In this document: one piece after another, positions 12,601 to 27,600 of the stretch
How positions within the stretch are numbered: the stretch's first letter is position 1
How the letters are laid out: every line of letters begins with the position of its first letter
Origin: Apostichopus californicus
Lineage: Eukaryota > Echinodermata > Holothuroidea > Aspidochirotida > Stichopodidae
DNA: 53,347 bases
Assembly (NCBI GenBank): GCA_020650975.1
Contig: JAIPMN010237226.1
Coordinates: 1-53,347, forward strand
Reading direction: 5' to 3'
Program-made: the position numbers and the translations under genes
Notes under the pieces: generated by a model
The model's input: the letters and a program-made list of their open reading frames with translations, nothing else
Told to the model about the DNA's origin: nothing
Databases searched by the model: none

Positions 12601-15600
12601 GCCATGAAGCCGTTAATCTTATTGCATAGTAGATAGCAGTTATCAGTTTAACTCTTTTGAAACCGCACGTCTTGAGTCTTCATCGTTCATTCCGTATGTA
12701 AATTGAGAACCTAACAGCATATTAAATCATTGAAAGTTTGCACTGTTCAGTTTGTCTTCAAATTAACAGTTTTGTGAGTTGTATCTTCTTACTATGTCAT
12801 TAACGCTAATATGCTATGACGAAATAATATGTTCCATAACACTGAAATGAAAAAGTCATTTTATTAGCAATATTTAATTTCTTACTTCTGGATATCCATC
12901 TGGTACGAACAAAAAGATACGAAATTATTTAAAACGAACTGAATATGTTTACATAAGTTATACTACTTCGAAGATTAGGTAAATGCTTCTTTAACCATGA
13001 CTTTCTTACCTGAGATGCTATAGCTTTTTTTTTTAAGAAAAACGTTTTAGAAATGATGCCATGAAAATGCTTATATTGACACTTTCTAATTTTAGCTTCT
13101 TTACTTTAATTACATGACACAATTTTTCCCGACTTAGCACAGCAACGCGGTTGCTCAACGTAATGACAGACCCTATGAGTACCCTCTCATTGAGCCAGCA
13201 TTATATGCTGACTTGATGATTGCCTTGGCAATATTGAGACTAAGTTGTAGGTCTCCACCCACTTGGAATGGAATGTAAAATCCCGTTCAACTTTGTAAAA
13301 GGAAATTTGAGCAGTCACCCGATTCTCATGACTTTATCAGTTAAAACTGGTAATGGTGAGTACCTGTCTAAACTAATATGTGTTATGATTTCTCCACATG
13401 TGTTACAATTATTATCAGTTGCTACTGAGAATGACAAACAATAAAATATGAAACATACAATCCTATGCAATCCTCTAGAGGTTTCGCAAATAGTTTCTTC
13501 CACAGCTTAATAGAAAGTGGATAACACTTTACTGCTTAACGAATAAAATCTACAATTTGAACCATCTTTACAAGGTATACTTTCTAGACAAACATAGAGT
13601 CAGTTGATTAGACTCTTAACCCGTCATTATTTGAAACAAACGTTAAGTAATAAATTCGCCTGTTAGTAATTTCTTATACAGTAGCATCTGCTGTCAGGAC
13701 TCACAAGTTTAACGGTGTTACAACACACTTCAGTTTATTCGATTGCCTCTGATTTACAGTACAAACTGATCAAGCAAAGTACATTGGTGGTTTTTGCTTG
13801 CTACGTCATTGGCGATCTTCTTTAAACAAACAAGTAGACATGTATAATGTTACTTTATAAATAGAGCCGAAAGTATTATGTTGGACATGATTTTTAATCA
13901 ACCGCAAGCAAGATTCTAGGGACCCAACTGAGAACCAATTATATATATTGTGTTTGCCTGCGACGTCATTGGCAATTTTCTCTGTATTAACAAATGTAGT
14001 CTTAATTTGATATTTCTTGACGTTGGTCGCGTTGTCTCGACTAAGAAGATGTAGTTTGTACATATCAAATATATATTTTTTATATAATTTATGATGTATG
14101 AGTTTACGTGTAATGTGAATCGATATTTTCCATTCTAAATACAATGCTATTCTTCGAGTATGAATTGTCACTTTGATTTCGATCCCACATTCTTGATTCG
14201 TGTAACAAGGTATGAACGATCAATTTGAAGTCGCAAGTTTAGCTTAAACTAACTTTATTGCCCTAATGACAACTGGCAGATTCCCTATAGAATCATTTAG
14301 CATTGCCTTTCAATGTAATCCGTATGAATTATTCACATTGATTTTTGGAAAGAACTCACTTCCAATCCGGAGATTTTCTCGTCTTTGGTCTTCACGTCCA
14401 CCTGTAAGAAGGAATTACTATTATTATTGTTTTTGTTAGCTAATATTGTTGTGAAAAAAATCAAATACAATGAAGTTTTTAAAGGAAAGAGTAAAATATA
14501 CTTGATTGTTATAGCAGAAAAGTACTAACATGGTACATTGGAATTATTTATGTTTCTAGAACTTATGAGGAATCAAACTTTCTAATATGTACCACTATAA
14601 TGCACCAATTGAACTTCAAACATGCAATGACGTTTCGGTATTTTCACATGTCAATGTGATTATCATAATAACGAACTGACAGTGTGTCTTATTTACCAAG
14701 ATAACATCGCACACAGTTCCTCGTAATCTGTATAAATGTAGTGCTATCGTTACAGAAAAACAGCGATTAAACGAATATTTAGAACCAAACTGTCTTAATT
14801 GATGTTTTCGATTAGAATCTAGAGACAAATGAAGTGAAGCAAAATGTATCAAAGCAAAAATACATGGTTTAATTGTAATGAAGTATAAAGCCTCTGTTAT
14901 CTACTTTATATTTTGATAAATAGTTTTCTTTAACTGTAATTTCCTCTCTTGATGAATTGCGTGGCTTAAACGATAACAGTTCTAGAAAACCAAGGTCAAC
15001 CGCGGTAGACTAATAAACTGTATCTTTGTAAGTAGAGCCGAAAATGTAATACTGGACAGGGTTTTTATCACCCGTAAGCAAGATTCTAGAGAACAAACTG
15101 AGAACAAATTGTAGATATTGTTTGCTTGCTACGTCATTACTGATTTCTGTATTAACAAGTACAGTCTTAATTGGGACATTTTTTGACGTTGGCCGCTTTG
15201 TCTCGAACAAAAAGTTGTAGTTTGTATATATTAAAAAACTAATTATAAATTTAATAATAAAGCAGTTCAACGTATCAGGTGAATGCATTAATACTTTATT
15301 TTCAATCTAACACAATTCCTCGTATTTGAAATTTGATGAGAATGGTCACTTTTATCTGAGGAAACTATAGACGATTATATTGAAGTCGCAAGTTTAGCTA
15401 CATATACTTTGGTCGCTTAATGACGACTGACAGGTTGTTATACAATAATTTCAGCTAAGCCAATTCAATGTTATCCACAGCAATTATTTACACTGCTCCT
15501 CTAAGAAACTTACTTCAAATCCAGAGATTGTCTTATCTTTGGCCTTAACGTCATCCTGTGAAGATCGAGTTTGTATCAGTATTAATGCAATTTAATATTG

Positions 15601-18600
15601 TTGTGAAAAAGCAAAAAGAAATGAATTTTGTATCAAGCAGAATAATAAAATAATACTAAAATGTTTTGACAGAACAATGAAAAGTGGAATAATTTTTGTT
15701 TCCTGGAGCTCACGAGAAATCATGTCGTCTAATATTTACCACTGCATAGTACCAACTCAACGTTAAAGATGCAAATACGTATCGGTATTTAAATATGTAA
15801 ATGTGATTTCACATGTCAAAATGATTCTCATAATGACGAACTGACAGAATGTATTGCTTCCCAAGTCCATAACATATAACATCGCACAAAGATCTTCGTA
15901 ATCTGTATGCGTGTAGTGCTACTTTTACAGACAAACAGCGATGAAACGAATTTTAAGAACACAACTTTCTATATAGAATTTGTCATAATGAATATTAAAA
16001 TAAAAAAGTAATGCAAAACTGTCCAAAAATACCTTGTTTAATTGTGAGTGTAGTATAATGCTTCTGTTATCTACTTTATATGTTGGTATATAGTTTCTTT
16101 TTAATCGTGCTTTCCTCTCTTGGTAAATTGCGTGGCTTAAACGATAATACTTCTAATTAACCAATGTTAAACGTGGTAGACAAGAATAATAAAACTTTGA
16201 TAGAAGAGCCGAAAGTGTAATATTGGAGAGGATTTTTATCACCCGTGAGCAAGATTCTAAAGAACCAACTGAGAACCAATTAGATATACTGTGTTTCCTT
16301 GCTACGACATTATCGATTTTCTCTGTATTAACAAGTACAGTCTTCATTGGACATTTCTTGTCATAGGCCGCTTTGTCTCAACTCAGAGAATGTAGTTTGT
16401 ATCTATTGAATAAATATGTTTCATATATATTCTGATAAAATGAGCTCAACGTATAATGTGAAATAATCAACTGTTTATTCTCAATGTAATACAATTCCTC
16501 GTATTTGGAAGTTGATGAAAATGGTCACTAGGAGTTCGATCCCAAATACATGTTTCATGTAGCAAAGTATGGACGATCATTTTGAAGTCGCACGTTGAAC
16601 TATAACAACTTTGGTTGCCCCCTGACGACTGACAGATTGCATATAGAATAATTCAGCATTGCCGATTCAATGTAATCCATAGGAATTATTCACATTGAAT
16701 CTTGAAATAACTCACTTCCAATCCGGAGATTTTCTTGTCTTTGGTCTTCACGTCCACCTGTAAGAAGGAATTGGTATCAGTATATTTATCATTATTTAAT
16801 ATTGTTGTGGAAAAAGACAACAATGAATGTTTTAAAGGTAGGAATAAAAATACTAAATTTTTAATTTTTTGTAGTAGGAAATGTACTAACATGGAACATT
16901 GGAATTAGTTATGTCTTTAGAGCTTATGAGGAATCAAACTTTCTAATATGTACTACTATAAAGCACCAACTGAACTTCAAACATGCAATGACGTATCGGT
17001 ATTTTTACATGTCAATGTGATTCTCATAATAACGAACTGACAGTATGGTATATTTTCAAAGGCAATCGATACAAACAGAGAACACAGTTATTACTGTAAA
17101 TCTTAAAGTTTTGTACCAAAGTAAAAAAATGGATCGTGCTTTAAATTAGCAGAATGTGTGTTTAGAATTACAGTTAGAACTGAGGATTACGTGTAATCCC
17201 AACAAATCCAGTTTGATGCATTTGTAGGGATTACACATGTCCTCAGTTCTTACTGTAAACCTAATAGCACATGCTACCGATTTATCATATATATCAGCAC
17301 GATCCGGTTTTTACTGTGGTAAAATACTTTAAGATTTACAGTAGTTGTAATCTCTGTGTGAATCAGTTTCCAAAGGAAATAACATCGCACACAGATTCTC
17401 GTAACATGACGGCATGTAGTGCTTTCTTTATAGACAAACATCAATAAAACGAAATTAAGAACAAAACTTTCTTAATATTTTTTTATCATCATGAATATAG
17501 AAACAAACGAAGTAGGCAAAAATGTCATAGAAAAAATATCTTGTTAATTGATGAGTGTAATATATTGCTTATGTTTTCTAATTGATATTTTAATAAACAT
17601 ATAAATATATATATTTTATTGTATTCCATTCCGCATAGTTCCAATTTCTCTTGACACGTTTAACAATAATGGTAATCGTTGTGAAAAAAATGCTCACCAT
17701 TAATTTAGAAAAATCATCAATCTTTCCCTTTATTTCAATGTCCTTCTTTTCCTGATCCATCTATTAAGAAGGTAATTAAAACATTTTATTTGAGAGGAAT
17801 GAAAATCAGCATAATGCTACGATAAGAACAGGGTAACAAAAATTGTGTTCGTTTAAACATGTCTTTTCGACATGTCTTGTAGAAGTAGATAAAATGCGCA
17901 ACATGTTGGCCCCTTAATATTACGGACTAGGTTGTGAAACGTTTGGTGTACTTTCAATTACACACTATGCAACGCCATGTGCGGAAATATATTCCAGATT
18001 CAAATTACATAATAAGTCCTCGCTTTTGTTTGGAAGTTGAGGTATGAAAAGAGTGTGAAATTGCCATGTGGTCAAAATGATTCATTTAAGCAAACAAACT
18101 TAGTTTTTAATTAGTTGTGTGTAAGGGTGACCTTTTTTAAATGTCTTTTATGTATACAGAAAGATAATAACATAATAAAATGCAATCATTTATACTTCCC
18201 GGAGCTAAGAAGAAATCACAGCATCTGATATTTACCTCTTACTACCACCAAATAAAATTGAAATGTGCAAAGAAGTACCAGTAATTTAATATGTTAATGT
18301 GATTTCACATGTCAATGTAATTCTCATAATGACGAACTGACAGTATGTCTTATTTCCCTAGTACTAATGTCGCCCTCAGTCCCTCGTAATATTTATACAA
18401 GTGGTGCTTTCATTACAAACCGACAACGATGTCACGAATATTAAGAACAACGCTTTGTTAATAGATTATGTCATCAAAAACGTGGAAACAAGCAAAGTTA
18501 GGCAAAATTGTCATAGGAAAACTAACCTTGGTTTATCATGGGTGTAGTGTAATGCTTCTGTTATCTATTTTATATTTCAATATATATTTTTCTTTTGAAC

Positions 18601-21600
18601 TGTTCCTCCAATTCCCTATTAGTGAATTGCGTGGCTTAAACGATAATACTTCAAATTAACCGATGATAAATCGTGGTAGACAAGTATAATGTTACATGTA
18701 TCAGGATGTGTTATTATTTAATATTGAAATACGTTGAAGTTGTTATATGGGAAAGTAACACAACAATTTCATATCCAACGTAAATTGAATTATATCACGG
18801 TTTTGTCATTCACCAATAATATAATCAACATATCATCATGACAACTTCCAATTCAGTAAACGAGTGGGAAGTTTGCTGCATCAACTTTTCGCCAGTAAGA
18901 TATGAAACTAAACAAGACTTTTCTTATCTTACTATATATGAAGTTAAATTGTTCTTCCGGTTTTCGTTACCTTTATCAAATATGAGCAATCAAGTTATAG
19001 TGTGACTTTTTACAATTTGCGTGATGCTAATTTCTTTATGAGTATGTGGGTAATTTGCAAAGTGTTAATATATCAGAATCCATGTCACGACTCATAAACT
19101 GTCCGCAATAAGAAGGAATAAAGGTCAGTAGTGTGAATTTGTTATCATTGCCGTCTTAAATATATTAGTATCACTTTAAAACTCACCTGCAATGCAAATA
19201 TTTCTTTGTCTTTGTTCTTCAGTTCCCTCTACAAAGACAAAAATGTAAACAGTTGGAATAAGTGTGCTTTGTGTACCATTGTTCCACAATCACCCCAAGT
19301 AAACCCAGACCATATCGTTGCTTTACAACAATCGTATTTGATAGCATGGCTTATCAGAATATCGTATTAGTAAACTCAACTGTATTCATAACGTTTCTTA
19401 AAAATAAATGAAAAAAAAGAGAACAGAAATAATGTCTAGACCTAGAAGTGATTAACGGTAAGTAAATTAAAAGAAGAGCTGTTATTCTTGAGTTTCAGAA
19501 TAATTTGCAACGGTAAAATCAATTGGAAAACAAAAAGAGACTGTACAACTTACCTTCAACAACGATAATTCATTCTCTTTCTTGTTCATTTCGGCCTGTT
19601 TTATTCGTGCACAAAGACATTATATAAATATTTAGTATTAAGTTAAATACCAAGAGATAAACATCAAACTGAAGTTGGCTATGTGTGAAACAATTTTTAA
19701 CACACATTTACAAGGGCTTCTCCACATTCACTAGAATGAGTTTTCTTAGAAAGAATTATCAAGAGTATAGGGAAGATACTGTGAAAGAAGTTGTTTTCTG
19801 GGTTTGCCCTCATCTATTTTAGGACATATTGAATTGTGAGTTTGACTTGAATTTAGAATAAGATTTTATCACTAGTTTTGTTCACTCCAGAACGTCTGCT
19901 GGATTCCGAAGAGATGGCTAACCCACAGCAGTCGTTCACCGTGAATCCGTGAATCTGTCGTTATTGCATCGTAGATAGCAGTATCAGTTAACTATTTTGA
20001 AAACCGCTCGTCTTGCGTCTTCATCGTTCATTTTGTATCTAAATAAGGAACCTGCAGCATAATAATTCATTTGAAACTTTGCACTGTTCAGTTTGTCTTC
20101 AAGTTCATAGTTTGTGATTTATATCTTCTTTTGATGTAATTTACTCTAATATGCTATGAATATATTGATATGTTCTATAACGTTGAAATAGGAAAGACTT
20201 TTATTAGCAATTTTTCATTTTTCTGTCTTCTGAATTTGAAGATATATTTTAACAAACTGAATGTGTTACAAAAGTTCTTCCACTAAACGATATTAAGAAT
20301 AATCTAAATATTTTTAGCATGTCTTACCTGAGATACAGTAGCTTTCACTTTGTCTATTTCAAGGGTACCTTTTATCGCGCTCTAAGTATAATGGAAAGGA
20401 AACAAGTTTATACACATGTCAATGGATATGTTTCATACTTTTAAACACAGACTGCAGGATTGAAAACGTGTGTTAACAGTGATCTTTACTGTGGTAACAT
20501 AGCCTTAACCAGAATTCTTCACAGTCCTACAAGATGATTTTAGCAGTCAGAATTGTTAGAGTAGGGACGACAAGTAAACTGCTATGGAAGTTGTTTACTG
20601 CATTTGCATTTACTTTGGAACAGTTACGAACCTTATTTTTGACATCTTTTTCACGAAGTACACTGATCATTTTGTCCTTGTCTTTGATAGTTTCCTGCCA
20701 GAGAGAAATTGTAATTAATAGTAAAATGATTAAATGAAAATATACAGATGTAGTATATATTGAATCTTAACATAAGGGTGCTCAGAACATTTGAATTCGT
20801 CTGTATATTCAGTATATACGTTATTCCAGGATCATGACATCAATTCAGTGTCCTTAAAGCAAATCGCCGACGTATCTTAAGATGTTTAAGTTGGAACCAA
20901 TGTTAATTTCAAGAACACATATCCTTTCATTGACAATTAATAACGTTCCGCATACAAACGTAAAAACAATACTTAATTTCAATTGAACTATTTCTTTTTG
21001 TTTGTCATTGATTTCTTTATCTTTGTATTTCGTTGATGTCTGTATACATGGAACGAACATAAACGATAAGTAATAATGTAGCACAAAATTCTTGGACTTT
21101 TGCATTTGGGCTAAGGTACTGGAAATTTAGAATTCTACAAATTCCTCAGTGACAAATTACAGTTGCAGCAACCCAACTTCATGTGGAGTACAAATAATCT
21201 CTTCAACTTTTAAGTTCTTTCTTGTTATTTTTGTTACACGAATTATATACATTTAAACATTCAGTTGAACATTTCACTGGTATTTGAATGTTTTAAATCT
21301 TTTAAGTATTCTTAATCTTGCAACAACAGATGTAATATTTGCATACAAAATTGTGATACTATACCACCTCAGTTAGTAGTCATAATAGTCAAAGGAAACA
21401 TTTTTACAATTAATGTTAACTTTGATTTGAAGATTTCCATTTAAATATTATTCCATACATTAGCTACCCTTCTGCATTGTCAGAAAAGGTGATCAAATTA
21501 CTTTTTGTCCTCATTACAAAAGGAACAGATCGGGTTATCAGTAATATTAATTTATTTTAAGAAAAACATTTGTAGTTTATATTGGAACTTTCTAATTTAG

Positions 21601-24600
21601 CTTTTTTAATTACAATAGATGCCCCCCCCCCCAATAAAAAAAAACCGAACTTAACACAGCAACGCGGTTGCACAACGCACCAGTGAATAAGCTTCCTATA
21701 AACATATGACAGGCCCTATCAGTAGAGTCTAATTGAGCCAGCATGATATGCTGACTGAATTGTTTCCTGGAAAAAATTGAGAATAACAATCCCATTGAAC
21801 CTTGTAAAAATCGAGTAGTAACCCGATTCTCGTGACGTTATCATTTAAAATTGGTAGCGGTGAGTGCCTGTCATCAGATAAAACTAATGTGTGTTAAAAT
21901 TTCTCTACATGTGTTACAATTATAACCATTTGCTACAGAGAATGACCTACAAACATAAAATACTAAACACACAATCCTATGCATAATGATTGACTGGACT
22001 AACCAGACTACTCTAAAGGCTTCGCAAATAATTTTGTCCACAGCTTAATAAAAAGTGGATGACACTTTACTGCTACGTACACCGTATAATATAAAATTTG
22101 ATCCATCTTTACAAGGTATATACTTACTAGTCAAACGTGGAGTCAGTTGACTAGACTCCTAACCAGTCATTATTTGAAATGAAACAGACGTTGTAATAAA
22201 TTCGCCTGTTAGTAATTTCTTACACAGTAGCATCTGCTGTCAGGTCTAACATGTGTTACGGTGTTATAACACACTTCAGTTTATACTGATTATTGGTTGT
22301 CTCTGATTAACAGTACAAACAGATCAGACAATGTACATTAGGTGTTTTTTTTTTTTTGCCTGCTACGTATGTCATTGGCGGTTTTCTTTATAATAACAAG
22401 TACAATTGTCATTGGAAAGTTCTTGATGTTGACCGCCTTGTCTCGACTAAGAGGATGTAGTTTATATCTAGTAAATACATATTAAATAAATTTATGATGG
22501 ATGCGTTTACTGGTAACTTGAATGGATATTTTTTTATTCTAAAGTAATGCCATTCCTCAAATATAAAAAGTTACTTTCATTTGGTTGCCAAATTCTTGTT
22601 TCGTGTACCAAGGTATGAACAATCATTTTGAAGTCGCAAGTTTAGCTACAACTAACTTGATTGTCCCAATGACGACTGACAAATTGCCTATAGAATAATT
22701 CAGCATTATACCAATTCAATGTAATCTGTAGCAATTATTCACATTGAATCTTGAAAGAACTCACTTCCAATCCAGAGATGGTATTGTCATTGGTCTTCAC
22801 TTTTACCTGTAAAGAAGAAATTGATATTAGTAGGCAAATAATGTTATTTAATATTGAAATGCATTGAATTTATTTTAAGGGGAGAGAACATAACAATTGT
22901 TTATCTAACGTGAATTGGATTGCATCAAGATTTTCTCCTTCACCGATAACATAGTCAACATTTCATCATTGCAACTTCAGTTTCAGTGAAACGAGTTAGA
23001 AGATTGCTGCATCACTTTTCACCAATACGATATGGAACTAAAAGAGGACTTTTTTCTATATATGCAAAAGTTACGTTTTTCTTCCGGTTTTCGCAAAAGT
23101 TATCAAATATGAGCAATCAAATTGTTGAGTGACTGTTTACAATTTGCTTAATGCTAATTTCTTGCTGAGTATGTAGATATGGGAGGCATTAATTTTCAAA
23201 ATGTTAATATATGACGATCTATGTCATGACCCATAAATTGTCCGCAATAAGAAGGCATAAATTCTATCATTGCTGTCTTAAACATATTCGTATCACTTTG
23301 AAACTCACCTGCAATGTAGATATGTCTTTGTCTTTGTTCTTCACATCCATCTACAAAGAAGGAAATGTATACAGTTGGAATGAGTGTGCTGTGTGTACCA
23401 TTGTTTCACAATAACCATGTCAAATGACTTAAACTGTTTGTTCATTTTCTAGACAACCTTAAGTTGTTGCTGAAATCCGAAAATATGCTTATGTATTTAC
23501 AGAAACTATTTGATTTCATGCAGCATTTTTGCTATTTTGTATAACGATGTTATTAGAAATCATGTTAATGATTTCTAAGATGTGGTTTGCCATCGGTCAA
23601 TCGAGGTTTTAGCATAGTATGCACTGGTTTAAAGGAGGCACATGACTGCAATGTATGATAGACACACCAAAGAAGGCATGCGTCAGTGACTTTGTCGCAT
23701 CCCATGCAAAGTACTTTTTTTTAAAACATTTCCTAAGGTAAAGTTCAGATTCTAGAACAGTGACCAGGGAAATCTTTCACAACTTTCAGTTGTTACATTT
23801 TTTATTTGTACTTCAATTGGGCATACATATGACTTTCATGTTTAGAAGTAAGTTTTAGTTTACCACTCAACTTGTAAACATATACGTAATGTCGCATGTT
23901 TTTATTGGATAATATCGACACACTCTCACATAACGTAAGCCTATAATATGCAGAACATCGCACAGTACCATCCGCAAATTATCGCTATAGAGCACCAATA
24001 TGCTAACATGCTAAAAACATTGTTATATTTACACTTCAGTTGATGTACAAATTATACAGAAGTTTGCTGTAGATTTAGGAAAAAGGGAAAAAAGCAGTTT
24101 AAGCTGATGACTATATTCAAACTGTGTCCATTCAGTCGCAAAACATGAGTTAATTGTAAAACCCAAATACCTTTTTATTATTACATTTTGTATAAGAAAA
24201 TGCAAGTTTCTGTTACTAATCAACAGTCTCTTCAGATTAAAAATGCCAATCAACAATTTCTTTTGCTAAAGTTGAAAAATTTGTATGCGAAGAAATGTAT
24301 TGCATAACCACTGTGATTGAATATATTCGTTAAGTTTCTTTTAACATTAACGCATGCCACTTTGATAAACATGATAAACATTTGGAACTGAAAAGACTCA
24401 CCCTTAACATTTGTGTCACATTATCTTTCTCATATGAAGATGATCATGAAAAGACATTTAATTTATGAGTAAGAAACACCCATATGCATTAGACATTGAT
24501 GAAAATGAAAACCGCATTTAAGTTCTAAAGTACACATTGTAAGGTATGGCCCTTACGAGTTTATATATGAGTAGATGAATGTACAATTTGATGGAACAAA

Positions 24601-27600
24601 GTTTTAGAAAATATGTTGTGATAAGATTTGTTTTGGATTTGCAAAGCAACAATGTTATCATTTAGTTACAACGATATGGGTAATTTTTCCACAGTTGCAA
24701 GAACATGACTGCATAAAAAAGATTTACCACTGCAAAACACCAGCTGAGTAACACGATTAACAAAAACGATGATGCACACAATCGTGTCGGCTCGCTTGCA
24801 TGCCAGAAAACCATTCAGCATATTTTCATCTTTCAGGTACGTAAAACCTCAATCAGGCTACAATATTACTGTTCATATATGTTATTATAAGTACATAGAA
24901 TACATCAATGGTTCTCCAGGGTAATACTGAATATGTATACGTAACCCAACGAAGGACTTGCAGACAGTACAATCCAAAAATAAATGGTTAATGAAATCTT
25001 CAGTATATCTGGTTACAAAGCGGATATTGTAAAGTTATTTTCATGATGATGTACACAGAAAAATTAAATTGCGTTGCCAAAAGAAACATATTTCAAAGCA
25101 CTTCGTAGTAATAAGTAAGCTAATATTAAAATGGATACTCTCATTAAAGCACTTATAAGTTACAAGGGTAAACTTTATGAACTAAAATGCTCACCGTTAA
25201 TTTAGAAATATCGTCAATCTTTCCCATTGTTTCAATGTCCTTCTTTTTCAGATCCGTCTATTAAGAGGAAAATTAAAACATTATATTTAAGAGAAATGAA
25301 ATCAAGCATTAGGCTACGATAAGAACAGGGTAACAAAAATGTTGTTTTTTCAAACTAAACATTTTATGTTACTTTGTCGAAGATGTCTTGTAAAAGTAGA
25401 TTAAGTGAGTAACATGTTAGCACATAGTATTATATATTAGATTGTGAAACGTTTGGTGTACTTTCAATATCACACTATGCAACGCCATGCGCAGAAAGAA
25501 TAAATTCCAGTCAAATTGCATAAAAGTCCTCGCTTTGTTTGCAAGGCCACGGTTATATCCAAGTATGAACACATTTAGGACGATAAACTTTAAAAGTGTG
25601 AAAGTGCCAAGTGGTGAAAATGATTCATGTAAGCAAACAAACCAATTTTAAATAGTTGCGAATAATTTTTTTTTTTTAAATGTCACTTATTTTTAAAGAA
25701 GATAATATCATAATAAAATGCATTTATTTATACTTCTCGGAGCTCATGGGAAATCACACCATCTGATATTTTCACCTCATATCACCAAATAAAATTTTAT
25801 CTTATCAGTGAAAACCTGTCCAACGTTGCTTTTCCAGACCCATCGTCACAATGGATGTACCTTACATATGGTATTAAAAGAAATAGTATGGTTTTCGCCA
25901 AAGCCAAAGCCAAAGCCAAAACCAAAACACGCCGTCAGAAGGAAGGTGAGCTCTTTTCAAAGATGTCTACTTTAGAACAGCAGCTGTACATTTCGGACAC
26001 TGCTGTTATTTGCTCACAACTAAAGGAGGCCCAATACGAGCCGCTAGGATTGTATAATTATAAGCTTCAGAGCAGAATCGTCAGGTCTAGGGCTAGATGG
26101 GTTGAGGAGGGGAGGAAAATACCAAGTATTTTTTAGGTTTAGAAAAAAAAACCAATAGTTCAATTCGGAAACTTCAGAATAATGATGACTGAGTTTTGAC
26201 TGAAAAACACGATATATTAAAAGAATTAAAAGCTTTTATTACTCTCTTTACAGAAGTGCAAACACTAGCTTGGCAAGAACTTCCTTGATAATCTTCCAAA
26301 TAAATATCTTAGTGTAGTAGAATCTGATATATGTGAAGATTCTCTCTCCCTAAATGATTGTAAACAAGCCCTTTTCTCGATGGTAAATGAAAAAGCCCCA
26401 GGCTGTGATAGTCTGTCTGTTAACTGTTATAAGAAATTTTGGCCAGTGGCTGGCCAACTTTTGTTAGACGCATTTAACCATAGTTAACTCAATCGTACTT
26501 TGTCAAAGGAGCAGTCAAGAGGAAGTGTAATTCTCATTTTAGCTGGCATGCCTTAACAATTACCGTCCTATTACTTCACTGAACACCGATTACAAACTTG
26601 TTGCTAAGGCACTTGCGTTCCAATTAAAATTCCTTATTCGTAAAGTAATTGGTCCTCAGCAAAGCGGTTTCCTTAATAGAAAATTCATTTGCAAAAATAT
26701 TAGATTTGTTTTTGATATGATTAACTATACTTCTGAGCAAAATGCACCAGGTTTTCTTTTTATTGAATTTTTATTGAATTTTAAAAGCCTTTGACACACT
26801 GGAGTGGAACTTTATCCACTCTACCCTCAATTTCTTTAATTTTAGCAATAGTTTAATGAGTGGATTCATGTCCCCTATAGCAACAGCATTGTTTGTAATT
26901 GTAAAATGGTAATACCAGGGAGTTGTTCCATAACAACTCCCTGGGTATACTACAGGCTTCTTTTCAATTAATAGAGTTGTTAGGCAAAGCTGCCCTTTAA
27001 TCCCTTACATATTTATTCTGTGTGTAGAAATTCTAGCATTGAAAATGAATTGCAATAACATTCTAAGGGGTATTAATATTGCCAGAAAGGAAACAAGGTT
27101 GCTTCAATACGCGAATGACACTGTCTTTTTCGTTGATCATAACAGAGAATCTCTTAATGAAATTCTTCGTGTTCTTAATAACTTCAAGCTCCTGCCGTGT
27201 ATTTGAGCAAGTCCTATTTGTTTCCGTTGGGTCCTTGTATTCACCGTAGTCCAGTGTTCATTAATGATTTCGGTATTAAACTTACTCAAGATCCAGTAAA
27301 TTTCTTAGGCATTGTCTTTACTCATAACGGCGACGATCTATTTCGTTTGAATTTCATCCCTAAACTATCCAGACTTAAAACTTGTTACGTATTTGGTCTA
27401 CTATTTGATTTAGCTACAGTGGGAAGGAATACAATTGTTAAAAGCTTCGCTCTTTCTCAGCTAGTATATTTGTTTTAACTTCTTTATAATACGCCAAAAA
27501 GCTTCATTAAAGAAGTTGAAGACATCATCTTTGATTTCCTCTGGCACGGCAATCCAGACAAGGATAAACGTTCATCGATCATAAATTGTTTAGGTGAGGG

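Larger units (their letters stand above)
11540..13030. repeat. B-C block, copy 1
   Basis: Carries coil exons 24 (B-type) and 23 (C-type) with introns closely matching 18700-20345 and 28390-29600. On the plus strand each copy begins with a TTATTTAATATTGAAAT-like string and carries ACCAAGAGATAAACATCAAA after the C exon. Confidence 0.88.
18700..20345. repeat. B-C block, copy 2
   Basis: Holds exons 18 (B) and 17 (C) and, at its right end, the intact E exon. The left junction joins A-module sequence (AGACAAGTATAATGT near 18680) directly to the B-C intron without an A exon. A similar junction lies at about 28380, so both copies descend from one recombinant. Confidence 0.85.
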
